64,000 nt of DNA from Streptomyces davaonensis JCM 4913 (GTDB lineage: Bacteria; Actinomycetota; Actinomycetes; Streptomycetales; Streptomycetaceae): NCBI RefSeq assembly GCF_000349325.1, contig NC_020504.1, positions 6,234,053 through 6,298,052 on the forward strand. The letters run 5' to 3'. The notes under the pieces were generated by a model. The model did not search any database. It was not told the origin of the DNA and saw only the letters and a list, made by a program, of their open reading frames with translations. Below are positions 26,842 through 35,310 of the stretch, piece by piece; the first letter of the stretch is position 1; each line of letters begins with the position of its first letter. The translations under genes were made by a program, and so were the position numbers.

Positions 26842-28103
26842 GCCCACGCGAGGTGCTCCCGGTTGTGTGCGATCAGGGAGTCCGTGAGCTTCTCCGCGTA
26901 CTCGTGCTGGCCGATCAACGGGTGGGCCAGCAGGGCACGGAACACCCGTTCCCGTCCGCCCCGCAGGGCCGCCTCCAGCGCCAGGTCCTCGTACGCCGTC
27001 ACGTTCGCCATCAGCCCCGCGTACAGCGGATCCACTTCCGGGACTGGTAGTGGCGCCGCGCCCTGCGCGCCCACCGCCGCCTGTACCTCCACCACCGCGT
27101 CGTCGGGGAGGAAGGGCAGCGTGCCGTGGTTGTACGTGTTCACCACCTGGTACGTGCTCCCGCCCCCGCCCAGCAGCGCCGCCGCCAGGTCCACCGCGGC
27201 CTCCGAGTAGTACGCCCCGCCCCGCCGGGCCAGCAGCTCCGGCTTCTCGTCGAGTGCCGGGTCGGCGTACAGCCGTAGCAACTCCTTCTCCATCTCCGCC
27301 ACTTCGGCGGCGCGCGAGGGCTTCGTGCGCAGTTCTCGTACGACCTCGTCGTGGGCGTAGAAATAGCGCAGGTAGTAGGACGGGACCACGCCCAGGCGGT
27401 CCAGTAGCGGGCGGGGCAGGCGCAGGGACTCGGCGATCGTCTCGGCGTGCTCGGCGAGGAGCTTCGGCAGGACGTTCTCGCCCTCGGGGCCGCCCAGCCG
27501 TACCCCTGTCTCCCAGGTGAGGTGGTTGAGGCCCACGTGGTCCAGGTGGATTTCGGAGGGGGCCACCCCGAGCAGGCCGGCGAACCTGCGCTGGAATCCG
27601 ATCGCCACGTTGCACAGACCCACCGCGCGGTGCCCGGCCTGAAGCAGGGCCCGGGTCACGATGCCGACCGGGTTGGTGAAGTCGATGATCCAGGCGTGCG
27701 GGTTGGCCCGGCGTACGCGTTCGGCGATGTCCAGCACGACCGGGACCGTTCGCAGCGCCTTGGCGAGGCCGCCCGCGCCGGTCGTCTCCTGGCCTACGCA
27801 GCTGCACTCCAGCGGCCAGGTCTCGTCCTCGTTGCGAGCCGCCTGCCCGCCGACGCGGAGCTGGAGCAGGACCGCGTCGGCGCCCTCCACCGCCCGGTCC
27901 AGGTCGCCGGTCGTGACCACCCGGCCCGGGTGGCCCTGGCGGGCGAAGATACGGCGGGCCAGACCGCCCACCAGCTCCAGGCGCTCGGCCGCCGGGTCGA
28001 CCAGGACCAGCTCCTCCACCGGCAGCGTGTCCCTCAACCGGGCGAAACCGTCGACCAGTTCGGGGGTGTAGGTCGATCCTCCGCCGACCACGGTGAGTTT
28101 CAT
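26838..28103 (-). CDS. csnH: GH4 family glycosidase CsnH
   Basis: NAD- and metal-dependent glycosidase of GH4, 421 residues. Visible are the N-terminal Rossmann motif VGGGSTYTPEL and the metal ligands C164 (GLCNVAIGF) and H194 (HVGLNHLTW). GH4 enzymes usually cleave 6-phospho-glycosides, but in this operon the substrate is expected to be a glucosamine oligosaccharide imported by CsnEFG. ATG at 28103, 8 bases after csnG. Confidence 0.88.
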   Translation of the reverse strand: MKLTVVGGGSTYTPELVDGFARLRDTLPVEELVLVDPAAERLELVGGLARRIFARQGHPGRVVTTGDLDRAVEGADAVLLQLRVGGQAARNEDETWPLECSCVGQETTGAGGLAKALRTVPVVLDIAERVRRANPHAWIIDFTNPVGIVTRALLQAGHRAVGLCNVAIGFQRRFAGLLGVAPSEIHLDHVGLNHLTWETGVRLGGPEGENVLPKLLAEHAETIAESLRLPRPLLDRLGVVPSYYLRYFYAHDEVVRELRTKPSRAAEVAEMEKELLRLYADPALDEKPELLARRGGAYYSEAAVDLAAALLGGGGSTYQVVNTYNHGTLPFLPDDAVVEVQAAVGAQGAAPLPVPEVDPLYAGLMANVTAYEDLALEAALRGGRERVFRALLAHPLIGQHEYAEKLTDSLIAHNREHLAWA

Positions 28104-28111
28104 TGCGCGGC

Positions 28112-29002
28112 TCAACCCTTCACTCCGGTCAGTGTGACGCCCTCGACGAACGCCTTCTGCGCGAAGAAGAACACGACGATCACGGGGGCCATGACCAGCA
28201 CGGTCGCGGCCATGGTCAGATTCCAGTCGGTGTGGTGCGCCCCCTTGAAGGACTCCAGGCCGTAACTGAGCGTCCAGGCACCGGCGTTCTCGGAGGCGTA
28301 GATCTGCGGGCCGAAGTAGTCGTTCCAGGCGTAGAAGAACTGGAACAGCGCCACTGCGGCGATGCCGGGCTTGGCCATCGGGATGACGACCCGCATCAGC
28401 GTCCTGAACTCGCCGCAGCCGTCCACGCGGGCCGCGTCCAGGTACTCGTTCGGGATGGTCAGCAGGAACTGGCGGAGCAGGAAGATGGAGAACGCGTCCC
28501 CGAACGCCATCGGGATGATCAGCGGCCACAGGGTGCCCGACAGATCCAGCTGCTTCGCCCAGAAGAGGTACATCGGGATGATCACTACCTGCGGCGGCAG
28601 CATCATCATCGCGATGACCAGCATCAGGGACAGGTTCCGGCCCCGGAAGCGGAACTTGGCCAGCGCGTACGCGACCGGGAGCGACGACACGACCGTGAGG
28701 ACGGTGCCCAGACCGGCGTACAGCAGGGTGTTGCGCCACCAGGTGAGGAAGCCGGGGGTGTCGAAGACCCGGCGGTAGTTGTCCCACTGCCAGGTGTCGG
28801 GGACGAGGTCGCGGGTGAGGGCCTGTTGGTCGCTCATCAGGGAGGTGAGGACCACGAAGACGAAGGGGAGGGTGAAGAAGAGGGCCGTGGCGACGCCCAG
28901 GGCGTGTACGGCGATCCACTCCAGCAGGGCTCTGCGACGGGCGGTGCGTACCGCCTCGCCCACGGGGCCCAACTGCACTGGTTTTTCGAGTACTTGAGTC
29001 AT
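28112..29002 (-). CDS. csnG: ABC sugar permease CsnG (MalG type)
   Basis: A 296-residue inner-membrane permease with six transmembrane segments and the EAA loop EYLDAARVDGCGEF, which contacts the ATPase. No ATPase gene is in the operon; Streptomyces sugar importers of this type share the ATPase MsiK. The start ATG at 29002 overlaps the csnF stop by one base (TGATG). Imports chito-oligosaccharides together with CsnE and CsnF (by homology to S. coelicolor). Confidence 0.92.
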   Translation of the reverse strand: MTQVLEKPVQLGPVGEAVRTARRRALLEWIAVHALGVATALFFTLPFVFVVLTSLMSDQQALTRDLVPDTWQWDNYRRVFDTPGFLTWWRNTLLYAGLGTVLTVVSSLPVAYALAKFRFRGRNLSLMLVIAMMMLPPQVVIIPMYLFWAKQLDLSGTLWPLIIPMAFGDAFSIFLLRQFLLTIPNEYLDAARVDGCGEFRTLMRVVIPMAKPGIAAVALFQFFYAWNDYFGPQIYASENAGAWTLSYGLESFKGAHHTDWNLTMAATVLVMAPVIVVFFFAQKAFVEGVTLTGVKG

Positions 29003-29937
29003 CAGTCACCTGCCCCGAGCAGCCCGCCCCGGCGGCGCATCAGCAGCGCCGTGAAGGCCATGGCGAGGGCGAAGAGAACCAGTGCGACCACACAGGCTGC
29101 GCCGTAGTCGAAGCGCTGGAAGCCGAGGTTGTAGACGAGTTGGGGGAGTGTGAGGGTCGACTTGTCGGGGTAGCCCGGCTCGAAGGACTGCCCGGAGCCG
29201 CCGATGATCCCGGACGCGACCTTCCCGGCCACCAGCGGCTGGGTGTAGTACTGCATCGTCTGGATCACTCCGGTGACCACCGCGAACAGCACGATCGGCG
29301 AGATGTTCGGCAGCGTCACGTACCGGAACCGCTGCCAGGCCGAGGTGCCGTCCAGCTCGGCGGCCTCGTACTGCTCCTTCGGTACGTCGAGCAGCGCGGC
29401 CATGAAGATGACCATCAGGTCGCCCACGCCCCACAGGGCGAGTGCGGTGAGCGCGGGTTTGGACCATGAGGCGTCCGTGAACCAGCCCGGGGTGGGCAGC
29501 CCCACATCGTCCAGGATCGAATTCACCGGTCCCGTACCCGGGTTGAGGAGGAAGACGAAAGCCAGGGTGGCCGCTACGGGCGGGGCCAGGTACGGCAGGT
29601 AGAAGAGGGTGCGGAAGACTCCCGTGCCCGTCTTGATCTTTGTGATCAGCAGGCCCACCCCGAGCCCGAACACCACCCGGCAGGTCACCATCACCAGCAC
29701 CAGCCACAGGGTGTTGCGCAGCGCGGGCCAGAACATGGGGTAGTCGGAGAAGACGTAGGTCCAGTTGTCCAGGCCGCGGAACTCCGGGGTGTTGAAGCCG
29801 TCGTACTTCATCAGGGAGAAGTACACGGTGGAGATCAGCGGGTAGGCGAAGAAGACGGTGAAGCCGATCAGCCAGGGGGAGAGGAAGGCCAGCGTCCGCA
29901 GGGCGGACCTGCGGCGCCGTACGGCGAGCGTGGACAT
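29002..29937 (-). CDS. csnF: ABC sugar permease CsnF (MalF type)
   Basis: A 311-residue permease with six transmembrane segments, the first at LAFLSPWLIGFTVFFAYP. The EAA loop is EQYEAAELDGTSAWQRF. A short basic N-terminus (RRRRS) sets the cytoplasmic side. It lies 6 bases after csnE and is translationally coupled to csnG. Partner of CsnG in the binding-protein-dependent importer. Confidence 0.92.
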   Translation of the reverse strand: MSTLAVRRRRSALRTLAFLSPWLIGFTVFFAYPLISTVYFSLMKYDGFNTPEFRGLDNWTYVFSDYPMFWPALRNTLWLVLVMVTCRVVFGLGVGLLITKIKTGTGVFRTLFYLPYLAPPVAATLAFVFLLNPGTGPVNSILDDVGLPTPGWFTDASWSKPALTALALWGVGDLMVIFMAALLDVPKEQYEAAELDGTSAWQRFRYVTLPNISPIVLFAVVTGVIQTMQYYTQPLVAGKVASGIIGGSGQSFEPGYPDKSTLTLPQLVYNLGFQRFDYGAACVVALVLFALAMAFTALLMRRRGGLLGAGD

Positions 29938-29943
29938 GGCCGG

Positions 29944-31275
29944 CTACTTCGCCTGCTCGATGTCGCGGTCGATCTGCTCGGCGGTCTTCTCCAGGCCCGC
30001 CTTGAGGTCCTTCGCCTTGCCGGACTCGTACTGGTAGCCGAAGTCCTGGAGCGTCAGCTCGTAGGTGGCGCCGTTGACCGAGTTGGGGGCGGTGTTCGAC
30101 TCCGGGTGCTGGGCGATGTCCAGGAAGGTCTTGAACGCCGGGTCCGTCTTGAGGTCGGGCGACTTCAGGGCCTCGAAGGTGGACGGCACGTTGTGGATGG
30201 CGTTGGAGAAGGCGACGACGGCCTCGGTGTCGGTCGTCATGTACTTCACCAGTTCCCAGGCGGCGTTCTGCTTCTCGCTCTGGGGCGCGATGCCGATGAT
30301 CGTGCCGGAGAGGAAGCCCTTGCCGTACTCGTCGGCCTCGTCGTCGGCGACCGGAAGCGGCGCGGTGCCTATCTCGAAGTCGAGCCCCGCGTCCTTGGCC
30401 ATGCCGAGCCGCCACTCACCGTCGAGCTGCATCGCCACCTGGCCGGTGTGGAAGGGGTGTTCGGCCCCCCACTCGTCGCCGAAGGTGTTGCGGTACTTCT
30501 CCAGCTTCGCGAACCCGCCGAGGTCGTCGACGAGCTTCTTCTGGTACGTGAACATCTCCGCGAAGGCCGGGTCCTCGGCGATGTTCGACTTGCCGTCGGC
30601 GTCGAAGTAGGCGTGGTCCCACTGGGACATGTAGTGCGCGACGACCGACTCGTAGCCGTGGTACGTCGGCATGAACCCGAGCCGCTCGTAGGAGCCGCCC
30701 TTGGTCTTCGTGAGCTTCTTCGCCGTCTCCGCGAACTCCGACCAGGTCTTCGGCGGGGCCTTGATGCCGGCTGCCTCGAAGGCGTCCTTGTTGTAGTACA
30801 GGCCGTAGGCGTCGCCGAGCAGCGGCAGGGCGCAGCGGGTGCCCTCGAACTGGGTGTAGTCGAGCATCGGCTTCGGGAACGTCGCGTCCAGGTCGAGCTT
30901 CGCCTTCTCGATGAACGGCTTCAGGTCGAGGAAGGCGCCCGAGGAGCAGAACTTGCCGACGTTGGAAGTGGTGAACGACGACACCACGTCGGGTCCGTTC
31001 GAACCGCCCGCGCGCAGCGCCTGGTTGAGCTTGTCGTCGTTGATGTTGCCGACGACCTTGACCTTGATGTTGGGGTGCGCCTTCTCGAACCGGTCGACGT
31101 TCTCCTGGACGGCCTTCACCTCGGCGGGCGCGCTCCAGCCGTGCCAGAAGGTGAGGGTGGTCTCGGCGTTGGGGTCGTCGTTCGCGCCGGAGTCGGAGGA
31201 TCCGGTGCAGGCGGTGGCGAGGAGGGCGAGGGATGCGGTGAGGACGTAGGCGGCATTTCGGGTGAGTCTGGGCAT
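29944..31275 (-). CDS. csnE: Sugar-binding lipoprotein CsnE
   Basis: Family 1 extracellular solute-binding protein of 443 residues. Signal peptide ends in the lipobox LATAC with lipidated C23, followed by the acidic/Ser-rich linker TGSSDSGANDDPNAE. The mature domain begins TTLTFWHGWSAPAEV, typical of sugar binders. It presents chitosan-derived oligosaccharides to the CsnFG permease (by homology). ATG at 31275; the 52-base gap to csnR suggests they share a transcript. Confidence 0.93.
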   Translation of the reverse strand: MPRLTRNAAYVLTASLALLATACTGSSDSGANDDPNAETTLTFWHGWSAPAEVKAVQENVDRFEKAHPNIKVKVVGNINDDKLNQALRAGGSNGPDVVSSFTTSNVGKFCSSGAFLDLKPFIEKAKLDLDATFPKPMLDYTQFEGTRCALPLLGDAYGLYYNKDAFEAAGIKAPPKTWSEFAETAKKLTKTKGGSYERLGFMPTYHGYESVVAHYMSQWDHAYFDADGKSNIAEDPAFAEMFTYQKKLVDDLGGFAKLEKYRNTFGDEWGAEHPFHTGQVAMQLDGEWRLGMAKDAGLDFEIGTAPLPVADDEADEYGKGFLSGTIIGIAPQSEKQNAAWELVKYMTTDTEAVVAFSNAIHNVPSTFEALKSPDLKTDPAFKTFLDIAQHPESNTAPNSVNGATYELTLQDFGYQYESGKAKDLKAGLEKTAEQIDRDIEQAK

Positions 31276-31327
31276 GGCGAAGTCTCCCTGAAAGGGCGAT
31301 CGGGGGATTCGGGGCTGTTGCTGTTGC

Positions 31328-32539
31328 TCAGCGCGAGGTGTTGAAGACCTCGTCGCGCGTTGTCGCCAGCGCGCTCTCCAACGCGCCGCGCAGCACGGGG
31401 TGTTCGGTGACGTCGCCCATCACCAGCCGGGGCCGGGACGCGGCCAGTTCCGCCAGTTCGGCCTGGACGAGGGCCAGCAGGCGTTCGCCGCCCGAGGTGA
31501 GGGCGGAGCCGCTGAGGACGACGAGTTCGGGGTCGAGCACGGAGACGAGCGAGGCGAGACCGGTGGCAAGACCGGTCGCGTACGTGGCGAGGAGCTGCCG
31601 CTCCGGTCCGGCGCCGCTGTCCGCGGCCCGCGCCAGCAGGGCGGCGGCGACCTCGGTGTACGGCCCCTCGGGGAGGTCGCCGATCCCCAGCTCCCGGGCG
31701 AGCCGCGGGATCGCCTGGGCACCGGCCAGTTCCTGGTAGCCGCCGCTGTTGGTGCGGGCGACCTGGCGGACCAGGGGCGCGCCCGGCACCGGCAGGAAGC
31801 CGACCTCGCCGGCGCCGCCGGTGAAGCCGCGGTGCAGCCGGCCGCCGAGGACCAGGGCGGCGCCGAGCCCGCCCTCGTTCCACAGCAGCACGAAGTCCGC
31901 GTGGCCGCGGGCCGCGCCGAGCCGCTGTTCGGCCACGGCGACGAGATTGACGTCGTTCTCGTACTCCACCGGCATCGGCAGTGCGGCGGCGAGGTCGTCG
32001 AGGAGGCTCGGGGAGTGCCAGCCGGGCAGGTGGGCGGCGTAGCGCAGCCGGCCGGTGCTCGGGTCGAAGGCGCCGGGGGTGCCGATGACCAGGCGGCGGA
32101 TGTCGTCGCGGGTGAGCCCCGCCGCCTTCACGGCGCCGTCGAGGGCCTGGGTGACCTGCTGGACGACGGGCCGGGCGGGCCGCCGCCCCGGGGTGGGGAG
32201 TTCGTACTGCCCGATGGTGCGGCCGGTGATGTCGGCGACCGCGGCGAGGACGCGCTCGGGGGTGACGTCGAGTCCCGCGGCGTGTCCGGCGGCCGGGTTG
32301 ACCGCGTAGAGCTGGGCGTTCGGGCCAGGTCGGCCCTCGGTGGTCCCGGTGACCAGGACCAGTCCCGCGGCCTCCAGGCGGGCCAGCAGCTGGGAGGCGG
32401 TGGGCTTGGACAGGCCGGTGAGGTTGCCGATCCTGGTGCGGGACAGGGGTCCGTGCTCCAGCAGCAGATCCAGGGCGGCGCGGTCGTTCATGGCGCGCAG
32501 GACGCGCGGGGTACCCGGCGTACCGGCGGTTCCTGCCAT
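31328..32539 (-). CDS. csnR: ROK-family repressor CsnR
   Basis: A 403-residue NagC/XylR-type regulator. The N-terminal winged helix-turn-helix spans about residues 20-70 (GPLSRTRIGNLTGLSKPTAS). The ROK sugar-binding/kinase-like domain follows, with GTPGAFDP, NDVNLVAVAEQ and GGAGEVGFLP. CsnR represses chitosanase and the csn transporter operon until glucosamine oligomers appear (known in S. lividans/coelicolor). ATG at 32539. A perfect operator-like palindrome lies 87 bases upstream, pointing to autoregulation of the whole csnR-E-F-G-H-K unit. Confidence 0.92.
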   Translation of the reverse strand: MAGTAGTPGTPRVLRAMNDRAALDLLLEHGPLSRTRIGNLTGLSKPTASQLLARLEAAGLVLVTGTTEGRPGPNAQLYAVNPAAGHAAGLDVTPERVLAAVADITGRTIGQYELPTPGRRPARPVVQQVTQALDGAVKAAGLTRDDIRRLVIGTPGAFDPSTGRLRYAAHLPGWHSPSLLDDLAAALPMPVEYENDVNLVAVAEQRLGAARGHADFVLLWNEGGLGAALVLGGRLHRGFTGGAGEVGFLPVPGAPLVRQVARTNSGGYQELAGAQAIPRLARELGIGDLPEGPYTEVAAALLARAADSGAGPERQLLATYATGLATGLASLVSVLDPELVVLSGSALTSGGERLLALVQAELAELAASRPRLVMGDVTEHPVLRGALESALATTRDEVFNTSR

Positions 32540-32625
32540 GGGATCTGCACCTGCCTTTCGGGGTGAAGCTTCTCACGCCGCCCTGGGCGCCGGGAGGCGC
32601 CGTCGGCAACGCGAGGTGGCACTGT

Positions 32626-32640
32626 TAGGAAACTTTCCTA
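32626..32640. promoter_or_regulatory. CsnR operator upstream of csnR
   Basis: The 15-bp palindrome TAGGAAACTTTCCTA has two 7-base arms around a central C. It matches the AGGAAA-n-TTTCCT core I recall for the CsnR box in front of the chitosanase and csnR genes. It lies 87-101 bases upstream of the csnR start, in the only sizeable gap before the operon. Confidence 0.88.
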
Positions 32641-32711
32641 TCGGTTGACGAGGAAGGTAGGCCCACGAGCGGAGGGCGTCAAGACCCTCGGCAATTCCAT
32701 GGGGTACGGCA

Positions 32712-32741
32712 AAGCCCCGCCGGTGTGGTCCGGCGGGGCTT
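32712..32741 (-). terminator. Terminator after the MscS gene
   Basis: Twelve-bp perfect stem AAGCCCCGCCGG / CCGGCGGGGCTT with a 6-base loop and a short T run on the minus strand. It lies 28 bases past the MscS stop and isolates that gene from the csn promoter. Confidence 0.88.
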
Positions 32742-32768
32742 CGGCCTTCTGTTCCAGGCGCCTCGGGG

Positions 32769-33860
32769 CTACTTCGTCACGCTCGGCGGCGTGAGCGGCG
32801 TCGCCGCCTGTGCCTGCGGCGAGGAGGTGTTGGCGTAGGCCGACGGGGCCGCCATGCCCGCGGTCGGGTCGGCCGGGGCCGCCTCCTCCACGGCGAGCGG
32901 CAGGCCGCCGACGATCTGGATGCCGGCCGCGTCGAAGGCCTGCTTGATCCGCAGGCGCAGCTCGCGCTCCACGGGCAGCGCCTTGCCCGGCATGGTCTTC
33001 GCCGCGACCCGGAACACCATGGAGTCCAGCAGAACGCTGCTCAGGCCGAGGGTCTCGATCGGGCCCCACAGGCGCTCGTTCCAGGGCTCTTCCTTGCTCA
33101 TCACGTCGGCGACCTCGGCGATGACGCTCTTCACCCGGTCCACGTCCTCGCTCGGGCGGACCGTCACATCGACCCCGGCCGTCGACCAGCCCTGGGAGAG
33201 GTTGCCGATCCGCTTGACCTCGCCGTTGCGGACGTACCAGATCTCGCCGTTGTCGCCGCGCAGCTTGGTCACCCGCAGGCCGACCTCGATGACCTCGCCG
33301 GAGGCGACGCCCGCGTCGATCGAGTCGCCGACGCCGTACTGGTCCTCCAGGATCATGAAGACGCCGGAGAGGAAGTCCGTGACGAGGTTGCGGGCGCCGA
33401 AGCCGATCGCCACACCCGCGACACCGGCCGAGGCCAGCAGCGGGGCGAGGTTGATGTCGAAGGTGCCGAGGATCATCAGGGCCGCGGTGCCCATGATGAT
33501 GAAGCTGGCCACCGAGCGCAGCACCGAGCCGATCGCCTGCGAGCGCTGGCGCCGCCGCTCCACATTGACCAGCAGACCGCCGATCGCCGTGCCGTCCACC
33601 GCCGAGGCCGTGCGGTTCATCCGGTCTATGAGCTTGGTGATCGCCCGCCGCACCACCACCCTCAGCACCGCCGCGATCACCAGGATCAGCAGGACCCGAA
33701 GGCCGATGGCGAGCCAGGTCGACCAGTTCTCCTCGACCCAGCCCGCGGCGTGGGTCGCGCTCTCCTGGGCTTCCTTGAGCGACGGGACCGCCGGTGTCGT
33801 CTGCGAAGGGGACGGGGACGGCGTGGGACCGGCGGCCAGCAGGGCGGCGGACAAGGACAC
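32769..33860 (-). CDS. MscS-family mechanosensitive ion channel
   Basis: A 363-residue small-conductance mechanosensitive channel. A short Pro/Ser segment (TPSPSPSQTTPAVPS) is followed by transmembrane helices around LAIGLRVLLILVIAAVLRVV and VASFIIMGTAALMILG. The pore helix is LLASAGVAGVAIGFGARNLV, then the MscS beta domain QYGVGDSIDAG. A C-terminal Ala/Pro-rich tail is extra. Start chosen at GTG 33860 because GGAGG lies 8 bases upstream; longer frames lack a ribosome site. Function: release of solutes at hypo-osmotic shock. Confidence 0.9.
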   Translation of the reverse strand: MSLSAALLAAGPTPSPSPSQTTPAVPSLKEAQESATHAAGWVEENWSTWLAIGLRVLLILVIAAVLRVVVRRAITKLIDRMNRTASAVDGTAIGGLLVNVERRRQRSQAIGSVLRSVASFIIMGTAALMILGTFDINLAPLLASAGVAGVAIGFGARNLVTDFLSGVFMILEDQYGVGDSIDAGVASGEVIEVGLRVTKLRGDNGEIWYVRNGEVKRIGNLSQGWSTAGVDVTVRPSEDVDRVKSVIAEVADVMSKEEPWNERLWGPIETLGLSSVLLDSMVFRVAAKTMPGKALPVERELRLRIKQAFDAAGIQIVGGLPLAVEEAAPADPTAGMAAPSAYANTSSPQAQAATPLTPPSVTK

Positions 33861-34161
33861 GGCGGGTACCTCCAGGTGCGGGCTCTGCCTCCCGGTACGG
33901 CGGTCAAAGGGCGTCAAGGTCATCAAGGTCACGGAAAGGTCACCGAGGGGGCAGACCCACCACACTAACGGTGCATCGTGTGTGGATCGTTGCAATGTTC
34001 GAGGGAGAGACCACGCTCACCTGGGGATGAAGAAAGGTGTGGTCGAAAACACTCTCAGCCCGTTACCTGGACATGGTGGCGCTTTCGCCAGGCCTGAGGG
34101 GAGACTGACTACAGATCGTCCCGGCGCGAGCCACGCGCCGCCGACGCCCAAGGAGGCATCC
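33861..34161. other. Divergent noncoding region between MscS and HNH genes
   Basis: About 300 bases with promoters for both flanking genes. The only pattern I see is a triple AAGGTCA repeat (33916-33922, 33925-33931, 33936-33942), 50-80 bases upstream of the MscS start, which could be a regulator-binding array or -35-type elements. No gene is supported. Confidence 0.5.
33916..33942. repeat. Three direct AAGGTCA repeats upstream of MscS gene
   Basis: Exact 7-base copies with start-to-start spacings of 9 and 11 bases. On the minus strand they read TGACCTT in the direction of the MscS gene. The function is unknown; the spacing is close to a helical turn. Confidence 0.6.
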
Positions 34162-34698
34162 GTGCCGCATGTCCTGGTCCTCAACGCGTCGTACGAGCCA
34201 CTCGGCGTCGTACCGCTCCGCCGCGCGCTCGTCCTCGTCCTCGAAAACAAGGCCGTATGCCTTGAGGAGTCCGGCGCCTTCATGCACAGCGCAACCGTCA
34301 CAGTCCCCGCACCAAGCGTGGTCCGGCTCAAGCGATTCGTCCGGGTTCCCTATCGGGGGCCCGTTCCTCTTACCCGTCGTGCGCTGTTCGCGCGGGACGG
34401 GGGCCGGTGCATGTACTGCGGTGGCGTCGCAACCAGCGTCGACCACGTCATCCCGCGCAGCCGCGGGGGCAAGCACGTCTGGGACAACGTGGTGGCGTCC
34501 TGCCGCCGCTGCAACCACGTGAAGGCCGACCGTCATCTGTTCGAGATCGGCTGGCGGCTGCGGCACAAACCGGCTCCGCCGTCCGGTCTTGCCTGGCGCA
34601 TCATCGGGACGGGGCATAGGGATCCGCGCTGGTTGCCTTATCTGCAACCGTATGGCGCGGATGATGCCTTGGCCCGGATCGATGGCATTTCTGCCTAG
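34162..34698 (+). CDS. HNH endonuclease family protein
   Basis: A 178-residue protein with a C-terminal HNH domain: zinc cysteines C83 and C86 (GRCMYCGG), catalytic DH at 94-95 (SVDHVIPRSRGG), N109 (VWDNV) and C114/C117 with N118 (CRRCNHVKADR). The N-terminal 70 residues (VLVLNASYEPLGVVPL) are the conserved extension of the stand-alone actinobacterial HNH proteins of unknown target. GTG at 34162 follows a strong AAGGAGG. Confidence 0.93.
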   Translation: MPHVLVLNASYEPLGVVPLRRALVLVLENKAVCLEESGAFMHSATVTVPAPSVVRLKRFVRVPYRGPVPLTRRALFARDGGRCMYCGGVATSVDHVIPRSRGGKHVWDNVVASCRRCNHVKADRHLFEIGWRLRHKPAPPSGLAWRIIGTGHRDPRWLPYLQPYGADDALARIDGISA

Positions 34699-34749
34699 CG
34701 ATCCGGGTCTTTGTGTTGTTCGGCGGCTGCGGGTGCGTGGGGGCTGGTC

Positions 34750-34765
34750 GCGCGGTTCCCCGCGC
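34750..34765. terminator. GCGCGG-TTCC-CCGCGC hairpin
   Basis: Six-bp stem with a TTCC loop between two convergent genes. The sequence with its CCCC flank is a motif very common at 3' ends of Streptomyces genes. Probably a bidirectional stop. Confidence 0.55.
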
Positions 34766-34767
34766 CC

Positions 34768-35310
34768 CTAAGCCGGAGATTTGCGGGGCCCCCTTATTAC
34801 GTACGCCGTGACTCCGGCCACGAACAACGCTCCTGCCGTTGCCCATGTGCCCGCGCCGTTTCTCGGCTCCAGTACGTACATCACGCTCGCGTAGCCGAAG
34901 AGTGGGAGCCAGCTCAAGCCCGCGCCCAGGATCACCGCCGCGCCCGCCGTCAGGCCTGTGCAGGCCAGGGTGGTGTGGATCATGGCGGGTGGGCCGAAGG
35001 TCTCGGGGCCGGTGAGTACGGCCAGGGGGAGCAGGGCCGTCGCCAGGGTGGTGAGGGTCAGGAGGTGGAGCAGGCGGGGGTGCCACCAGGGGCGGGCCGC
35101 TGTGCGGTCCAGTTCGTCGGAGGGGGTGTGGAGGCTGGTGCCGATTGCCGCTGCGGCGAGCAGCGGGGTCAGGGCGGCCAGCGGGAACCGACGGTCCGGG
35201 TCCAGGGCGTGGGCGGACCACAGGGCCAGGGCCGTGGTGGCGGCCAGGGCGGCCACCGTGGCCGGGAGGGCGCGCGAGCGGGCGTAGAGGGTGAGGCCGG
35301 CGGTCGTCAC
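34768..35310 (-). CDS. Multi-pass membrane protein, ABC-operon member
   Basis: A 180-residue Ala/Leu-rich protein with about five or six membrane helices, no recognised domain. GTG at 35310 overlaps the upstream permease stop (GTGA), so it is the last gene of the sigma / anti-sigma / ABC operon and is probably part of the exporter's membrane complex. Function unknown. Confidence 0.85.
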   Translation of the reverse strand: MTTAGLTLYARSRALPATVAALAATTALALWSAHALDPDRRFPLAALTPLLAAAAIGTSLHTPSDELDRTAARPWWHPRLLHLLTLTTLATALLPLAVLTGPETFGPPAMIHTTLACTGLTAGAAVILGAGLSWLPLFGYASVMYVLEPRNGAGTWATAGALFVAGVTAYVIRGPRKSPA

